NCBI RefSeq assembly: GCF_030269925.1
Contig: NC_085118.1
Span: forward strand, 14,090,001 to 14,154,000
Source: Bombyx mori
Taxonomy: Eukaryota > Arthropoda > Insecta > Lepidoptera > Bombycidae
Length of the DNA stretch: 64,000 nt
Direction: 5' to 3'
The notes under the pieces were generated by a model, which was not told where the DNA came from, did no database searches, and saw nothing but the letters and a program-made list of their open reading frames with translations. Shown one piece after another: positions 1 to 12,652 of the stretch (positions are counted from its first letter, which is position 1; every line of letters starts with the position of its first letter). The position numbers and the translations under genes are program-made.

Positions 1-269
1 TGAGAACCTCTGTTTTTTTGTAAAAGGAATTGCGACTCTCAAACTGTTTGAACAATAGGTTATTAAAAATTCTATTGCTTTATCGTTTCTTTGAAATTCC
101 TTGAAAACGAGATAAATCTACATAGATGTGCCATATAGGGACCATATGGAGATGTTTTAAAGTAAGGGATGGTGTAAACAAAGAAAAAAATAATTGATTC
201 GGATCCATAGAGTGAACACATTTGAGAACACACTGTTTTAAGTACATAATAATATATAGTTTTCTTTTT

Positions 270-367
270 TTTGACTTTGTAGGTAAAAAGGTACAGGGCC
301 CACCTGGTGGTAAGTGGTTACCGTCGCTCATGGACATGAGCAATGCGAGGTGCACAAACAAGCCGCA
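270..367 (-). mobile_element. LINE-1 tail
   Basis: acagggcccacctggtggta and tcgctcatggacatgagcaa match the 3' end of the copy at 63.2 kb. Confidence 0.7.
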
Positions 368-519
368 CTCAAACAAACATAATCATATATTTTACTCATT
401 GCATTCTTTTGATTGATTTTTATGATTGAGCATAAGTTATAGAAACTATTAGGTGTAGTGTAGTTCGAAAGAAGAATAAAGAAAGAACTAAGAAATAACT
501 GATTTTAGCCACGCCTTTT

Positions 520-716
520 TTTTCTTACCTATGCTGATAGCCTTGAGAGGCTATTTCAGCGTTGCCCTAGCGTGTAGGTGAGCTCTCGGAGCTCAAACCG
601 GAGGTGTTGCTAACATTGTCCTTAGGAAGAGCAGTGCTTCGCAGAATCTACCACCAGAACGGAATCGCAACCCACTGAAAAGATCCGGCGAGAAACTCAG
701 CGGGCTGTGTCTATGG
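520..716 (-). mobile_element. LINE-2 3' UTR
   Basis: ctatgctgatagccttgaga to gaaactcagcgggctgtgtc. It is the reverse of the 3' UTR seen at 59040-59255. Confidence 0.75.
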
Positions 717-744
717 GTGCCACGTCTTATTAAATTATGTAAAA

Positions 745-987
745 AAAATTTTTATTGCTTAGATGGATAGACGAGTTCACAGCCCACCTGGTGTTAAGTG
801 GTTACTGGAGCCCATAGATATCCACATCGTAAATGCTCCACCTACCTTGAGATATAAGTTCTAAGATCTCAAGTATAGTTACAACGGCTGCCCCACCCTT
901 CAAACCGAAACGCATTATTGCTTCACGGTAGAAATAGGCAGGGCGGTGGTACCCACCCGCGCGGACTCACAAGAGGTCCACCAGTAA
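745..987 (-). mobile_element. Bm1 SINE, head missing
   Basis: It begins with the plus-strand T-run and ttattgcttagatgg and ends at ccaccagtaat. The tRNA-like head is absent. Confidence 0.85.
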
Positions 988-2216
988 TGTACCATTAAAC
1001 TATCTCTTGAATTGTCCTTCAGTGACAAACATACAAAATATGATGTAAGGATCCATATACATGATCCATTACATTACATTATACATTGTGTCAAATAATA
1101 ACAGTGCGTATTGAATTGTAACCTTTTTACTTCAACTAATATTGTTGTGAGTTTTGTTTTTATTTGTAATAATGAAGTCAAGGTCTCACTCACCAAACGA
1201 ATGAAACTATTCGTCCCAACAAACTATGTTGTAATGAAATAACATACAATGGGTGTTTGAATTCTTGTAACTCGTTCGGAAATATCAGAAATTTCAGAAC
1301 GGCGTTCGTAAATTTTAGAATTAAACTAAATGACATTAAACAAAATAAAAAAACATTTACTCTTAATACTTTATTATGTTGATTATTTGTCGATTGATTG
1401 ATAGTGCAAAGGTCTATCTATATAAATAATAAAAAAAACTGAAAATTGTTGTAGTAATTAGCTTTGTAAAAGGAACCTTTCGGTATTTTTGGGTAGGATC
1501 AAGAGTATGACAAACATGCTAATACATCATCAAAGCTAACGGGAGAGAGCGTACATACTCAATTATCCTTTGAATATAGAAAAAATATAACCTGAGATAT
1601 TGTTTAGTAAATTTTATTAAGTTTTATTGAAGAAAGGAATAATGTTATTTATTGACACTCTATCTATTGATTTAAAATGCCTTTTTAAATACATTTTTTA
1701 AAGAAGTACTTTAATTTATTGCTCACTCTATGAAGTCCATTAGGAAATAAACAACAATTTATTAATTAATTGCATCAACAAAGTGATCATCAATACAAAA
1801 CATTGACAAGTTGACAATAAATACATGTCAGATGTCATCTCAATTATAGGTGCAATCGACAGTGCAATAGTTAACAACATCTTGAAATTAGTAATTGATT
1901 AGATTGAATAAATGTACATATATTGAAATAATGATAAAAATATTTCGTAATTTTGACTACACAAAAAATATATAAAAGGGTTTGATTCAAAGGAGGCGGC
2001 AGGCTGATCGCGTGAGGCTTTTTTACGTGTTTAAGAGAGGGAGCCAGGCTGTATGTTCGATAGCCTGGCAACCATCGCGTGCTGAATGCGAGACATCTTC
2101 ACTTTACTGCCTCCGAGCCAACGGATCGATCGCTGTTACACCCATGTATGTTTTGTTTTGCCTTACATCGTTCGTGTGACAAATACGGGCGCCAGAAGGT
2201 ACGAGCATACTAATTC

Positions 2217-2389
2217 TGTATGCTTAGTGCGAGTTTCTTAACGATCTCGATAGCATAGTTAGCCCAATTTTGTATGCAATTGGAACAGCGACCCTAGCGG
2301 TAAACGTACGCAAACGATTCCATTTCATACAAATATGAGGTTACTTTTACGCTATCGAGAACGTTAAAAAACTCGCACTAAGCACACAG
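2217..2389 (-). mobile_element. Foldback MITE, family M1 copy 1
   Basis: Terminal inverted repeats of about 40 bp (gcttagtgcgagtttcttaa and ttaaaaaactcgcactaagc) enclose about 90 bp. The interior (caattggaacagcg) is inverted relative to the copies at 15470 and 23540. Confidence 0.75.
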
Positions 2390-2695
2390 GTCGGCTGTGA
2401 GCTTGTCCACCCAGGTAAACAATAAAAAAAAAGCATAGCGTAAGTAATGAGATAAACGAGATAACGTTTACAATCAGAATGAAGACGACGGCGTGCTGTT
2501 GTGCGCGCTCGTGTGGGGGGGCGACCGCGAGCACGAAGTGGCTCTTCTCGTGCTCGACGCACGAACGATGCTCGAGGTGGCTCGGGCACAGTTTCGCACC
2601 CCCTCCCCCGCGCCCAAGTGCTTGCACGGCTGGTTTCTCCCACAAACTACTAATATTTAGTCTTAAAATTGTCGCGTACATATCTGTGTTTTTCC

Positions 2696-2748
2696 CCCAC
2701 CTATTCGCTGGTAGCCTAACCGATTATAAGTGGATTGGTAGGTGAGCT
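2696..2748 (-). mobile_element. LINE-2 3' UTR end fragment
   Basis: cccacctattcgctggtagc to ggtaggtgagct. It lies next to a LINE-1 tail. Confidence 0.5.
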
Positions 2749-2756
2749 AGGCAGTA

Positions 2757-2862
2757 ATGATAGGCAGCGGCTTGGCTCTGCCCCTGACATTGCTGACATC
2801 CACGAGCGACGGTAACCACTTACCATCAGGTGGGCCGTATGCCTACAAAGGCAACAACAAAA
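2757..2862 (+). mobile_element. LINE-1 tail
   Basis: aggcagcggcttggctctgc to cctacaaaggcaacaacaa. Confidence 0.78.
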
Positions 2863-3267
2863 ATTGTTTCTATAAAATATCTTTCTCTCCAACTCGAGGT
2901 AAACTGTTAAAGCAAATGACGATGTCAATTGTGTGTCGCGTCTGCGTTAGACAACGATTCGGTTGTATTTAAAATATCTTATAGCTTATAAAAGCGACCG
3001 TGAAAGGAACAAAATAAATTTCATTATTTACGTTGTGGCTTATTAAACATTTCTTAATACGAGTTTAGTTGAGTCATAAGCCAGATCAATTGATATAGTT
3101 TTGTGTCGCATGCATTAGATTTACATTGTTGGTTGGACGTATTGGCGCCCACTAGTACCAAAATCCGCTGTTTTAGGGAAATCATCATGTTTTCCAGTTT
3201 CAAATGAATCGGTACTGTTGAGAATCTACTCTTATGTCTCAATGGGCAGCGGGACTTACTTTGTGAT

Positions 3268-3580
3268 TTGAGCTCGGGTCGTGATACTTTGTATTGCTTA
3301 AATACATTTTTTATTTTTTCTTCTTCTTTTTCTCCACCTTATCCCACTAGGTGGAGTCGGCACAGCTATTTTTTCTCTTCCATTCTCTTCTATCAGCCGT
3401 CATCTCAACACTCACTCCTCTCTCTCTCTCATATCGTCATTTACACACTCCATCCATGTCTTCTTTGGTCGACCTCTTCCCCCTCTACATTACACTACCA
3501 TTTTCATAGATCTCCTAGTTACATGCATCTTCTCTCTACGCATCACATGTCCATACCACGCTTTTATTTTATCTTGTAAA
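3268..3580 (+). repeat. Pyrimidine-rich segment, possibly a LINE 3' UTR
   Basis: Strong C/T bias with ctaggtggagtcggcacagc and cacatgtccataccacgc. It resembles lepidopteran repeat sequence I have seen, but no coding part is attached. The 103-codon open frame is a composition artefact. Confidence 0.35.
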
Positions 3581-4299
3581 AGCTTTATAATGAAATCACC
3601 GCGTGGTGTAGGAACGATTACTTCCTACCCTATTAACACCAATCACAACATGTGATACCATATGTAGCCAATCGTTGTGGATCATCTATGGTTAGCGCGT
3701 CATCTGTTTTGCCTTCTAATTTTCGCCATCTAAATGACATCACAAGAAGTTTCACCCAGCAGAGATGTAGAGCGTTTACGCGGCTACTTTGAAATACAAA
3801 TGTCGGTTTATACAAGTAAGAAACTATACATTACGGACGAAAGCAGTCGAGTGAATTTCTTTCATGAAAGCAATATATTTTGGTCCCGTCCTACATAATT
3901 TCGGGTGTAAATCCGAATGGCTATTCTGTGTCAAGGGTAAGGGGCTGTGGTTTCGCGTGCCGGACTGGGGTACTGTTAATCGATGGGAGATTTCCGACCT
4001 TGCCTTAGCCACATCCTTGGCTATTGCTCACCTGTCTAATATACAGAAGGCCATTGCCCAATGCCATTCGATTTGTTGCCCATAAAACAGCCTTCCGTCT
4101 AAATGTTAAGGTCGGTTTTAGGATTGAGTTTTCGGCGCTTTATGCTCCAGCGGCAATTAGGTTGGACTAGATCTGTGTTTTAGGTGTTCAAATATGAGCC
4201 AATAAAACAATTAACTATTTATTGTGGGTACTTTGATAACATTAGTGTATCAGTATCGGTCGAAGTGTATCTGTTCTAGTGAATAAATAAATAAATGTA

Positions 4300-4560
4300 A
4301 ATGTAAATAAATATTTACTAACAATCACGCCACGTTAACTGGTCCCGTGATAAGTTCGTAAAGAACTTGTGTTACAGGTACCAGATAACGGAAATAAATG
4401 TAAGATTTTTATTATACACATACATATATTTAATATACATCCATAACCCTGGAAAAGACATTTATATTTATCATACAAATATCTTCCCTTGGCGGGATTC
4501 GAACCCGCGACCCCCTTGTGTAGTGACCATGTCACTTACCACTACACCAGACGGCCGTTA
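4300..4560 (-). mobile_element. tRNA-derived SINE distinct from Bm1
   Basis: Minus strand: the head gccgtctggtgtagtggtaa (A-box-like) and gggttcgaatcccgcc (B box) resemble a tRNA. It is followed by a non-tRNA body and a tail of taaataaatattta-type sequence. No acceptor-stem pairing consistent with a true tRNA gene was found. Confidence 0.65.
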
Positions 4561-4865
4561 GTCTAGTGTTAGGCCGTCTAGTGATGTTACCAAAGTTAAT
4601 ATTATATTTGGCTTCACTCTGTTGCTTCTTCTACGACCTTGGGTCCTAATGGTAGAGCTTGCTGCGTACCACCATGAGTTGGCACCAAATGCTGTCTATG
4701 TCTTTCTGCCACTTATCGTTTTAACTTCTGTTTGTTAGTGAACACATCCTAGGTACTCTCTTTTGCAGAATATGCAGAGGAGTCAAGAGCCATTTTGATG
4801 GTAAACTGGAATCATCACTCATGGATACCAGCAATTCCATGCTCGCAGTACAGCCGGGGACTCCT

Positions 4866-5061
4866 TTTTTCCCCCTACCCATTCGCTGGTAGCCTAAGAA
4901 GCTATTTCAGCTACGCACAGACGGGTGGGTAAGCTCACGGGCTCCACCTGAGAGTATTTGCTAACACTAGCCTCTAGCAAGAGATGTGCTTCGCAGAATC
5001 TACAACTGGATCGGTATCGCGACCCACTGAGATGATCCGGTGAGAAACTCAGTGGGCTAAG
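4866..5061 (-). mobile_element. LINE-2 3' UTR
   Basis: cattcgctggtagcctaaga to ggtgagaaactcagtgggct. Confidence 0.75.
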
Positions 5062-5163
5062 AACTTCAAAACCCGTTTAAAGAAGGATAGATCATAATGT
5101 CTCGAGAACATTGTGAATATTGTTCTTGAACCCGATCATATATGGCACATATTGATTGATGAA

Positions 5164-6395
5164 TTAACATTAAATCAAATCAAATCAAAATCAAAAAAAA
5201 TTTTATTCAACATAAATGAAAGTACATACTTGTTGAACGTCAAAAGAACTACCGCCAATTCACAAGAACTAGCCTCCGTCCTGAGAAGAATTGGCAAGAA
5301 ACTCAGCGGGCATGTCTTTTTTTTTACATATAAAATTATTATTTATTTATTTTTAATATTATTATTTTTTTAAATATGAATTTTTTACACTGAGTATTAT
5401 AACGTAACAATTACTACAATATTGAAATGCCTGGAGCGAGCAACTCATTCCCACTTTGTGCAATCTTCTAGATAATCATTGACTTTATAGTAAGCTTTAT
5501 TGCACAGATGTTCTTTAATAGTTTTCTTAAACCTATGTATATGTAGGTTCTGAACATCATGTGGGATTTTGTTGTACAGGCGCACAGACAAACACCCGAA
5601 TGAATTTCGTATCTTATGTAACCTACTCATCGGCACAACAAGCTTGTGTTTGTTCCTAGTATTTCTATTATGTATGTCCGACTGTTTAGGAAACTCCTCA
5701 ATATGTTTACGAACATACATCAAATTTTCAAAAATGTACTGGGATGGCATAGTGAGAACTTTAATTTCTTTAAATTTCTCCCTCAGGGATTCCCTTGAGT
5801 GCATGTTATAAATAGCACGTATAGCTCTTTTCTGCAGAATAAATATCATTTCTACATCGGCCGCATTGCCCCATAGCAAAATGCCATAGGACATGACACT
5901 GTGGAAGTAACTAAAGTAAACTAAACGAGCCGTGTCCGCGTTTGTTAACATTCTAATTTTTTTTACTGCGTACGCTGCAGAGCTGAGCTTACTCGCCAAT
6001 TTATGAATATGAGGTCCCCACTGCAGTTTGGAGTCCACTGTTATACCAAGAAATACGGTTGACTCAACAAGCTCCAATGATTCCTCAGAAACAATTACAT
6101 CACTATCCACTTGTCTCACATTTAAAGATGGTTTAATACATTTTAAAGTAAATTTAATACATTTAGTTTTCTTACTATTCAATAATAGGTTATTGATACG
6201 GAACCAATGAACCACACACGAAATCGCATCATTCACTTCGTCATAGACTTGTAGTTGTCGTTTAATTTTAAATAATAAAGATGTATCATCTGCGAATAAT
6301 ACGACCTCGTGTCGGGACTCAATAAAACTAGGTAAATCGTTTATATATATTAGAAATAAAAAAGGACCCAAAATGGAACCCTGAGGTACACCCAT
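5164..6395 (-). pseudogene. LINE-3: 5'-truncated non-LTR retrotransposon, RT C-terminal half plus 3' tail
   Basis: A 316-residue open frame (6395-5445) starts inside the reverse transcriptase at GVPQGSILGPFLFLIYINDL. It keeps the catalytic FADDTS, then the thumb region and a C-terminal domain. The 3' UTR continues to a tail of TTTGA-like pentamers (seen on the plus strand as aaatcaaatcaaatcaaaat near 5172-5192). The type is jockey/CR1-like. The frame is intact, so the insertion may be young, but it lacks the endonuclease and N-terminal RT. Confidence 0.88.
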
Positions 6396-6426
6396 TTACA
6401 CCACCATTTACCTGAGGTACCCATTA

Positions 6427-6881
6427 CATTTTTTTTTTTTTTTTTTTTTTTTTATTGCTTAGGTGAGTGGACGAGCTCACAGCCCACCTGATGTTAAGTG
6501 GTTACTGGAGCCCATAGACATCTACAACGTAAATGCGCCACACACCTTGAGATATAGTTCTGAGGTCTCAGTATAGTCACAACGGCTGCCCCACCCTTCA
6601 AACCGAAACGCATTACTGCTTCACGGCAGAAATAGGCAGAGTGGTGGTACCTACCCGTGCGGACTCACAAGAGGTCCTACCACCAGTAATTACGCAAATT
6701 ATAATTTTGCGGGTTTCATTTTTATTACACGATGTTATTCCTTCACCGTGGAAATCAATCGTGAACATTTGTTGAGTACGTATTTCATTAGAAAAATTGG
6801 TACCCGCCTGCGGGATTCGAACACCGGTGCATCGCTCAACACGAATGCACCGGACGTCTTATCTGTTAGGCCACGACGACT
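6427..6881 (-). mobile_element. Bm1 SINE, full length
   Basis: A 27-base T-run, the Bm1 body and the tRNA-like head (cgggattcgaacaccgg, B box reversed; ttaggccacgacgact) are all present. It lies beside the truncated LINE-3. Confidence 0.92.
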
Positions 6882-7799
6882 AACTTATAAATCACAGGAA
6901 TGAGCCAGCGGTGAGTTGTAAAAACTAGATAGTTAGTTCATAATAAATAAATAGTTCGTCAGAGAAACTACTACATCAGAGAACCTACTGCCTTATGGAG
7001 TGGAATGGAGTCTTTGAGTACAAAGCACCGAGAGCACTGAAATATCTTTGATGAAAATGACTATAGGCATTTTATTCGTTATGTAACAGACATTTCTAAT
7101 TAATAGCTTTAACAAGCCCTTACTGTTTAAAAATCTCTGAACTAAATAATCCTTTTGTAATTTCCCTAATGATTTCAATCTTCTACTTCCCAATTTAAGC
7201 TCGATTGAGAACAATGTAAGCCGAATCACTTATAACAATTTCAAATTATATTAACATTCTGTTTTTGAAGCCATTAATAACAAAATATTTAAAGATAACA
7301 ACAACACTTCCTTTCAACTAATTGTAATGCAAGTAGGGAGTTATGTTTCAAGTATAATTCCTCGGTACCCCATAGAATGTGAACAAAAGTCCTTTTCTGT
7401 TAAACTTTATAAATTATTTATGAATCGAGTTATTATAAATGATACTTAAGTATGATTTGGCCTTAGTATGGTTAAGATGGTATGTAGATTAGTGGGTCCC
7501 AGAGCCCATGGGCGTCACAGCCCGAATACCAATACGAGATAGGCGTAGTTTTTATTAAATTATTTATAGGCATAAAAGTATTGCATCAGTATTACGAAAG
7601 TTTTTTAAAAAAATCTTAAAGATTAAACCTAATTAGAGTTGCAGAAGTGGTTTGTAATGTTTTCAAAACGATCCGCCCTAAAACTAGAATTGGCGGTGAA
7701 TGAAATTGTTTACGAAGTGGTGAGAATAGGGTTGCCTAACAGCACTTAGCTACCGATGATCAAGATAGGAATTAAGTGCGGAGTAGAGGAATATAAGAA

Positions 7800-8035
7800 G
7801 AGTACGATTAGCACTCATGAAGGATCTGAAGAAAGGTAACAAGACTCGCACCTTAATAATTATAGAGACCCAAACCAAAAAACTCCAAACTCCAATGGTT
7901 AAATGGCGTAGAACACTACCTCAAAATTATCGGTGTCAAGAACTGGAAAGACAAAGCCCTGAACAGAGCAGTCTGGAGAGACATACTGGACCAAGCTAAG
8001 GCCCACTGGGCTGTAAGGCTTAAGATAAAATTAAA
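7800..8035 (+). pseudogene. LINE C-terminal fragment
   Basis: One frame reads GVKNWKDKALNRAVWRDILD followed by QAKAHWAV, the kind of Trp-rich ending seen in LINE ORF2 proteins. Upstream frames are broken. Confidence 0.5.
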
Positions 8036-8396
8036 CCCAAAAATGCGTTTTCTTGAAAACATTGAATAATGCTTTCAAACCGAAAAGAAATCGAGGAAGG
8101 GGACGGAGTCAAAGAGACTGATTGATAAATTTGTCCCTTTATGTCCCTTTGTGACGAATTTTGTGGATGTCTTAACACAGAGATTGAAGTCGGAAGCATA
8201 GTGAACTGTGTCCTTTAAGATATGCATTCTTCAAGATTTATTGCATAAAAATATAGGTATTATCCTATATTTAAAATATATAAAATAATAGGTATATAAA
8301 AATATAGGTATTATTCTGTATTTTTACCGGGGGTGAGCTCAGAAATTGCCTCAGTGAATAGGGAAGCAAATTTACAAAAACTAGTGGCGTCATGAT

Positions 8397-8588
8397 CGTT
8401 ACTGGTGGCAGGACCTTCTGTGAGTCAGCACGGGTAGGTACCATCACCCTGCCCATTTCTGCCGTAAAGCAGTAATGCGTTTCGGTTTGAGGGGTGGGGC
8501 AGCCGTTGTAACTATACTGAGACCTTAGAACTCATATCTCAAGGTGGGTGGCGGCATTTACCTTGTAGATGTCTATGGGCTCCAGTAA
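8397..8588 (+). mobile_element. Bm1 SINE fragment
   Basis: It runs from gttactggtggcaggacctt to gggctccagtaa. The 3' tail and head are missing. Confidence 0.8.
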
Positions 8589-9035
8589 AATGACAATTTA
8601 ACCTGTTTCACTTGTTCAAGTTTGAAATTTTTAACTTACGACAATAATGGAAATTCCGCGGCTTTGTCAAAATTCGTGATCGTGCGAAATTTAAAATACA
8701 ATCAAAAGTAATCCATTTCTTCATTAAATTAAAGTTCATTTGGCTTTGACGATCCAAAGGAATTGATTGAATAATGTTTTGTTAAATAATAAGGTTGATT
8801 TAAAACTTTTACACAATACAATCGCGATTCAAGGACACAAACTCATTTGGTTATTGCTAATGATTTGTATAATGTTGCAAGTTATTAAATTTTGTCGTAG
8901 AATTGCCAGGTTACAATAAGGACTTTTAATTCGAGTATGCTTTAACCACAATTGAAAAGTACAAGGAAACAGCTAATACAAAAATGATTTAATTGTAAAA
9001 AAAGTTGAATATCAATTTTTTCAAATTTTTTTTTT

Positions 9036-9180
9036 CATTTTTTTAAAAATTTTGAATTGTCATCGGTCCTTAATAAGTATACCAAATTTCGAGTTAATCC
9101 GACGTTTTGAAGGGGGTCAAAATCATGTTCAAAGATTTCGTTATAAACATACATACGTCTGAAGCTAATAAAAAGCGTAT
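9036..9180 (+). repeat. Dispersed repeat R1 copy 1
   Basis: Shares ggtccttaataagtatacca and gttttgaagggggtcaaaat with the copy at 21322-21466. Class unknown. Confidence 0.65.
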
Positions 9181-9317
9181 TAAAAATACGATAGACATTG
9201 CTGTCAGAAACGGAAATATCTTCCAGAAAAACCACTAGTGACAAATCTTGAACAAACAAGTCAGAAAGTGAAAAAACTAAACAAACAAGTAACAAATTTT
9301 TCAATTACAAAATTAAA

Positions 9318-9561
9318 TTTACTGGAGGTAGGACCTCTTGTGAGTCCGCGCGGGTGGGTACCACCACCCCGTCTATTTCCGCCGTGAAGCAGTAATGCGT
9401 TTCGGTTTGAAGGGTGGGGCAGCCGTTGTAACTATACTGAGACCTTAGAACTTATATCTCAAGGTGGGTGGCGCATTTACGTTGTAGATGTCTATGGGCT
9501 CCAGTAACCACTTAACACCAGGTAGGCTGTGAGCTCGCCCACCCATCTAAGCAATAAAAAA
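9318..9561 (+). mobile_element. Bm1 SINE, head missing
   Basis: It runs from tactggaggtaggacctctt to catctaagcaataaaaaa. Confidence 0.87.
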
Positions 9562-9984
9562 ATCAAAAGAAATTTGTTCAGAGGCTATTTAGTTACATTT
9601 TATAGTCGTTATATCCTCTATAATGATTGATTTTACTAACAAAAATTAGATGGTAATTATAGGTGGTAACACTAATTTGCCTACTTCCGGGGAGAAACAT
9701 TCCTGGGTACGGGTTAGAGAGAGCCAATGAATGGATCCGATATACAAAACAATTGAAACGATGACCTCATGCCTCAATCACAACCTCCTAAAAAATAATA
9801 GGACTTCTTAATAAGAGTACCTAAGTACTTACCTTCTTTTGATCTGCTTCTCTCGCAAAGCTTGACATGCGTTATCGCTCGAAATATTTCCTAATCAAAT
9901 ATTGGAATATTTGCAATTAAAAATTTGATTTCATTTTTCAAGATCAACATTTGAGAATTCTGCCTGAATGAGAAAATTAGGCTG

Positions 9985-10395
9985 CCTATTTATAATATAC
10001 TAGATATTTACTAGATATATACTAATAATAGGTATTTGACGTTGTTTTATTTTTTTTAAATAAAATAATACTTATTGTAGCATAACTATAATAGTTAGAC
10101 ATATGTTGTCGGGATACTTTTTGTAAATAATAATGTGTTCTACAAAGTCGTAGTACATTATTTTATTCTATCATCAATAATTTTCGCAGGGCACACGATG
10201 TAAAAAATATTTTAAGCAATTTGTTTACATCTTGGGTTACATTATTGGAATTTTAGTAAGGATCCCTAATTTTTTTCAAAAAAGATTATGGCCTATGTCA
10301 CTCGGGAATAGTGTAGCTTCCAAACCGTGAAAGAATTTTTCAAATCGGTTCAGTAGTTTCGGAGCCTATTCAATACAAACAAATAAATCTTTCCT
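9985..10395 (-). mobile_element. Helitron H2 fragment
   Basis: It shares tagtgtagcttccaaaccgt and the cgcagggcacacgatgtaaa block with the copy at 15885-16312, in reverse orientation. The GC-rich 3' end is missing. Confidence 0.6.
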
Positions 10396-10799
10396 CTTTA
10401 TAATATAAGTTCAAAAAACCGCCTAAACTCTCCGTAACGAGGATGACAGTGACAAGATAATGTAGCGATCGTTGATGTCTTTCGCACGGTGCTAATCAAT
10501 TCGTCACAACTTTACTTTTTACAGAACTGATAATACATAAAAAGATATAACACGCTGTATATAGTTATAGTTATTTGTTTCTTCTAAGACAGATAATATC
10601 ATAAATAGATACATAGAAACATATTTAAATTTATAACAGTCTTTTAAAATAGGTAGGCAGCGTATTCTCTGTTCTATTTTTTTTTAATTGCCTGTGTAAT
10701 ACTATAATAAAATAATACTAAATATATACTAATATAATACTAAATAATAATAATACTAAAATAAATAATACTCTAAAATAACTTTTCGCAAACTACAAA

Positions 10800-11712
10800 T
10801 AACTTCTTCATAGTGTTTCACCATCCCTTGTGGTGTATCATTCGAAAATATTCGAACATCAAAGCCATAGATATAATTAATCATCTGATATTCTTTAATA
10901 AAATGAAATATCTTAGTCTCACTTTCTCACTATTTAAGTACATTAACAATAAAGAACTGAATAACCTGTATACAGCGTGTTTTGTTACATATATCGTCTT
11001 TTCGCATTAAAAGTGTACAATTTCCTAAAATATTCGAAATCGAGTTAATATGCGGAAACATTTGGTATCACCAGTATTTTTCTCATAAATACTTGTCAAA
11101 AGAGCGTAGTTTATTTTTTTTAATTTTTTTAGTTTACTTATGTTTTGACTACTATTAACAAACTTAATACTTATTTTTATCTTACTTTAATAAACAGATA
11201 ATGTAACTGGTAAAAAATAAATGTTGCAAAGATGATTAATGTTAAAAATATCACATGTGAAACATTTAAAACACTCTCCTGTAAAATTAGTTTTGAGATT
11301 ATACAGTTTTAATGCGAGAAGACGATATGTTTACTGTTGTAAGCAGACGAGTATACGGCTCACCTGATGGCAAGTGGCTACCGTCGCTCATGGACGTAAG
11401 CAATGCCAGGGGCAGAGCCAAGCCACTGCCTACCAAACTGCCTTAGCCTTACTGACATTTATGAATGACGCTAACCACTCATCATCTGGTGGGCCATATA
11501 TTCGTCTGTTTACAACAGTAAACATTTATGTGTTAAAAAAACACGCTGTATACAGTTTATTTAGTTCCTTGTTGTTAATGTACTTAAATAGTGAGAGAAG
11601 ATATTTCATTTTATTAAGGAACATCAGACGATTAATTATATCTATAGCTTTGAGGTTCGGATATTTTCGAATGATACACCACAAGGGATGGTGAAATACT
11701 ATGAAGAAATTC
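10800..11712. repeat. Large imperfect palindrome
   Basis: The arm at 10800-10987 (cttcatagtgtttcaccatc) is the reverse complement of 11536-11711 (accacaagggatggtgaaat). An inner pair of LINE-1 tails (11329-11433 minus, 11434-11525 plus) is also head to head. An unpaired 340-bp block sits on the left side only. Confidence 0.75.
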
Positions 11713-11811
11713 AAACCGAAACGCATTACTGCTTCACGGCAGAAATAAACAGAGACCTACTCGTGCGGACTCACAAGAGGTCCTACCACCAGTAATTACG
11801 CAAATTACAAT
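11709..11811 (-). mobile_element. Bm1 SINE internal fragment
   Basis: caaaccgaaacgcattactg to ccaccagtaattacgc. It borders the large palindrome. Confidence 0.75.
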
Positions 11812-12085
11812 TATATAACAAAAATGAAAATAAATCATATAAATCATTAATCTAAGTAATTTCCTGAAGACCTAATTCCGCTTGCCCGGACTTCCTGCAC
11901 ATCGCAATATCCGGATCGAATGCTTTTAGTCGATTAAGCCCATCGTTATACGCCGACCCGGATATAAAGCTGACTCATGACCGACTGAAGCTTTGCTGTG
12001 TACATTAGTGTAATACATTGAGAATTTCTAAACAAAATGTAACTTCAAAATTTAAATGAACATTTCATTGTTTCACGCTTCATTA

Positions 12086-12540
12086 TTTTTTTTTTTTTTT
12101 TTTTTTTTTTATTTCTTAGATGAGTGGACGAGCTCACAGCCCACCTGATGTTAAGTGGTTACTGGAGCCCATAGACATTTACAACGTAAATGCGCCACCC
12201 ACCTTGAGATATAAGTTCTAAGGTCTCAATTATAGTTACAACGGCTGCCCCACCCTTCAAACCGAAACGCATTACTGCTTCACGGCAGAAATAGGCAGGG
12301 TGGTGGTACCTACCCGTGCGGACTCACAAGAGGTCCTACCACCCGTAATTACGCAAATTATAATTTTGCGGATTTCATTTTTATTACACGATGTTATTCC
12401 TTCACCGTGGAAATCAATCGTGAACATTTGTTGAGTACGTATTTCATTAGAAAAATTGGTACCCGCCTGCGGGATTCGAACACCGATGCATCGCTCAACA
12501 CGAATGCACCGGACGTCTTATCCGTTAGGCCACGACGACT
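12086..12540 (-). mobile_element. Bm1 SINE, full length
   Basis: T-run, body, and the head with cgggattcgaacaccg and ttaggccacgacgact are present. Confidence 0.92.
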
Positions 12541-12652
12541 TCAAAATTATTACGACTTATTATTATTAGTATTAATTTTTAATTATGAAATGTATTTTTT
12601 TACTCTATCTTATAAGCATGAGCACTAATTAAATCTATAATAATAATAATAA

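Noticed and set aside
2479..2745. 88-codon gene in the GC-rich patch near 2.5 kb
   Set aside because: Overlapping frames on both strands are equally open owing to high GC. No motif.
3268..3579. 103-codon protein gene
   Set aside because: Composition is dominated by C/T runs. No family motif, and it resembles repeat UTR.
4490..4560. A tRNA gene on the minus strand
   Set aside because: The B box is good, but the ends do not form an acceptor stem and the sequence continues into a SINE-like body.
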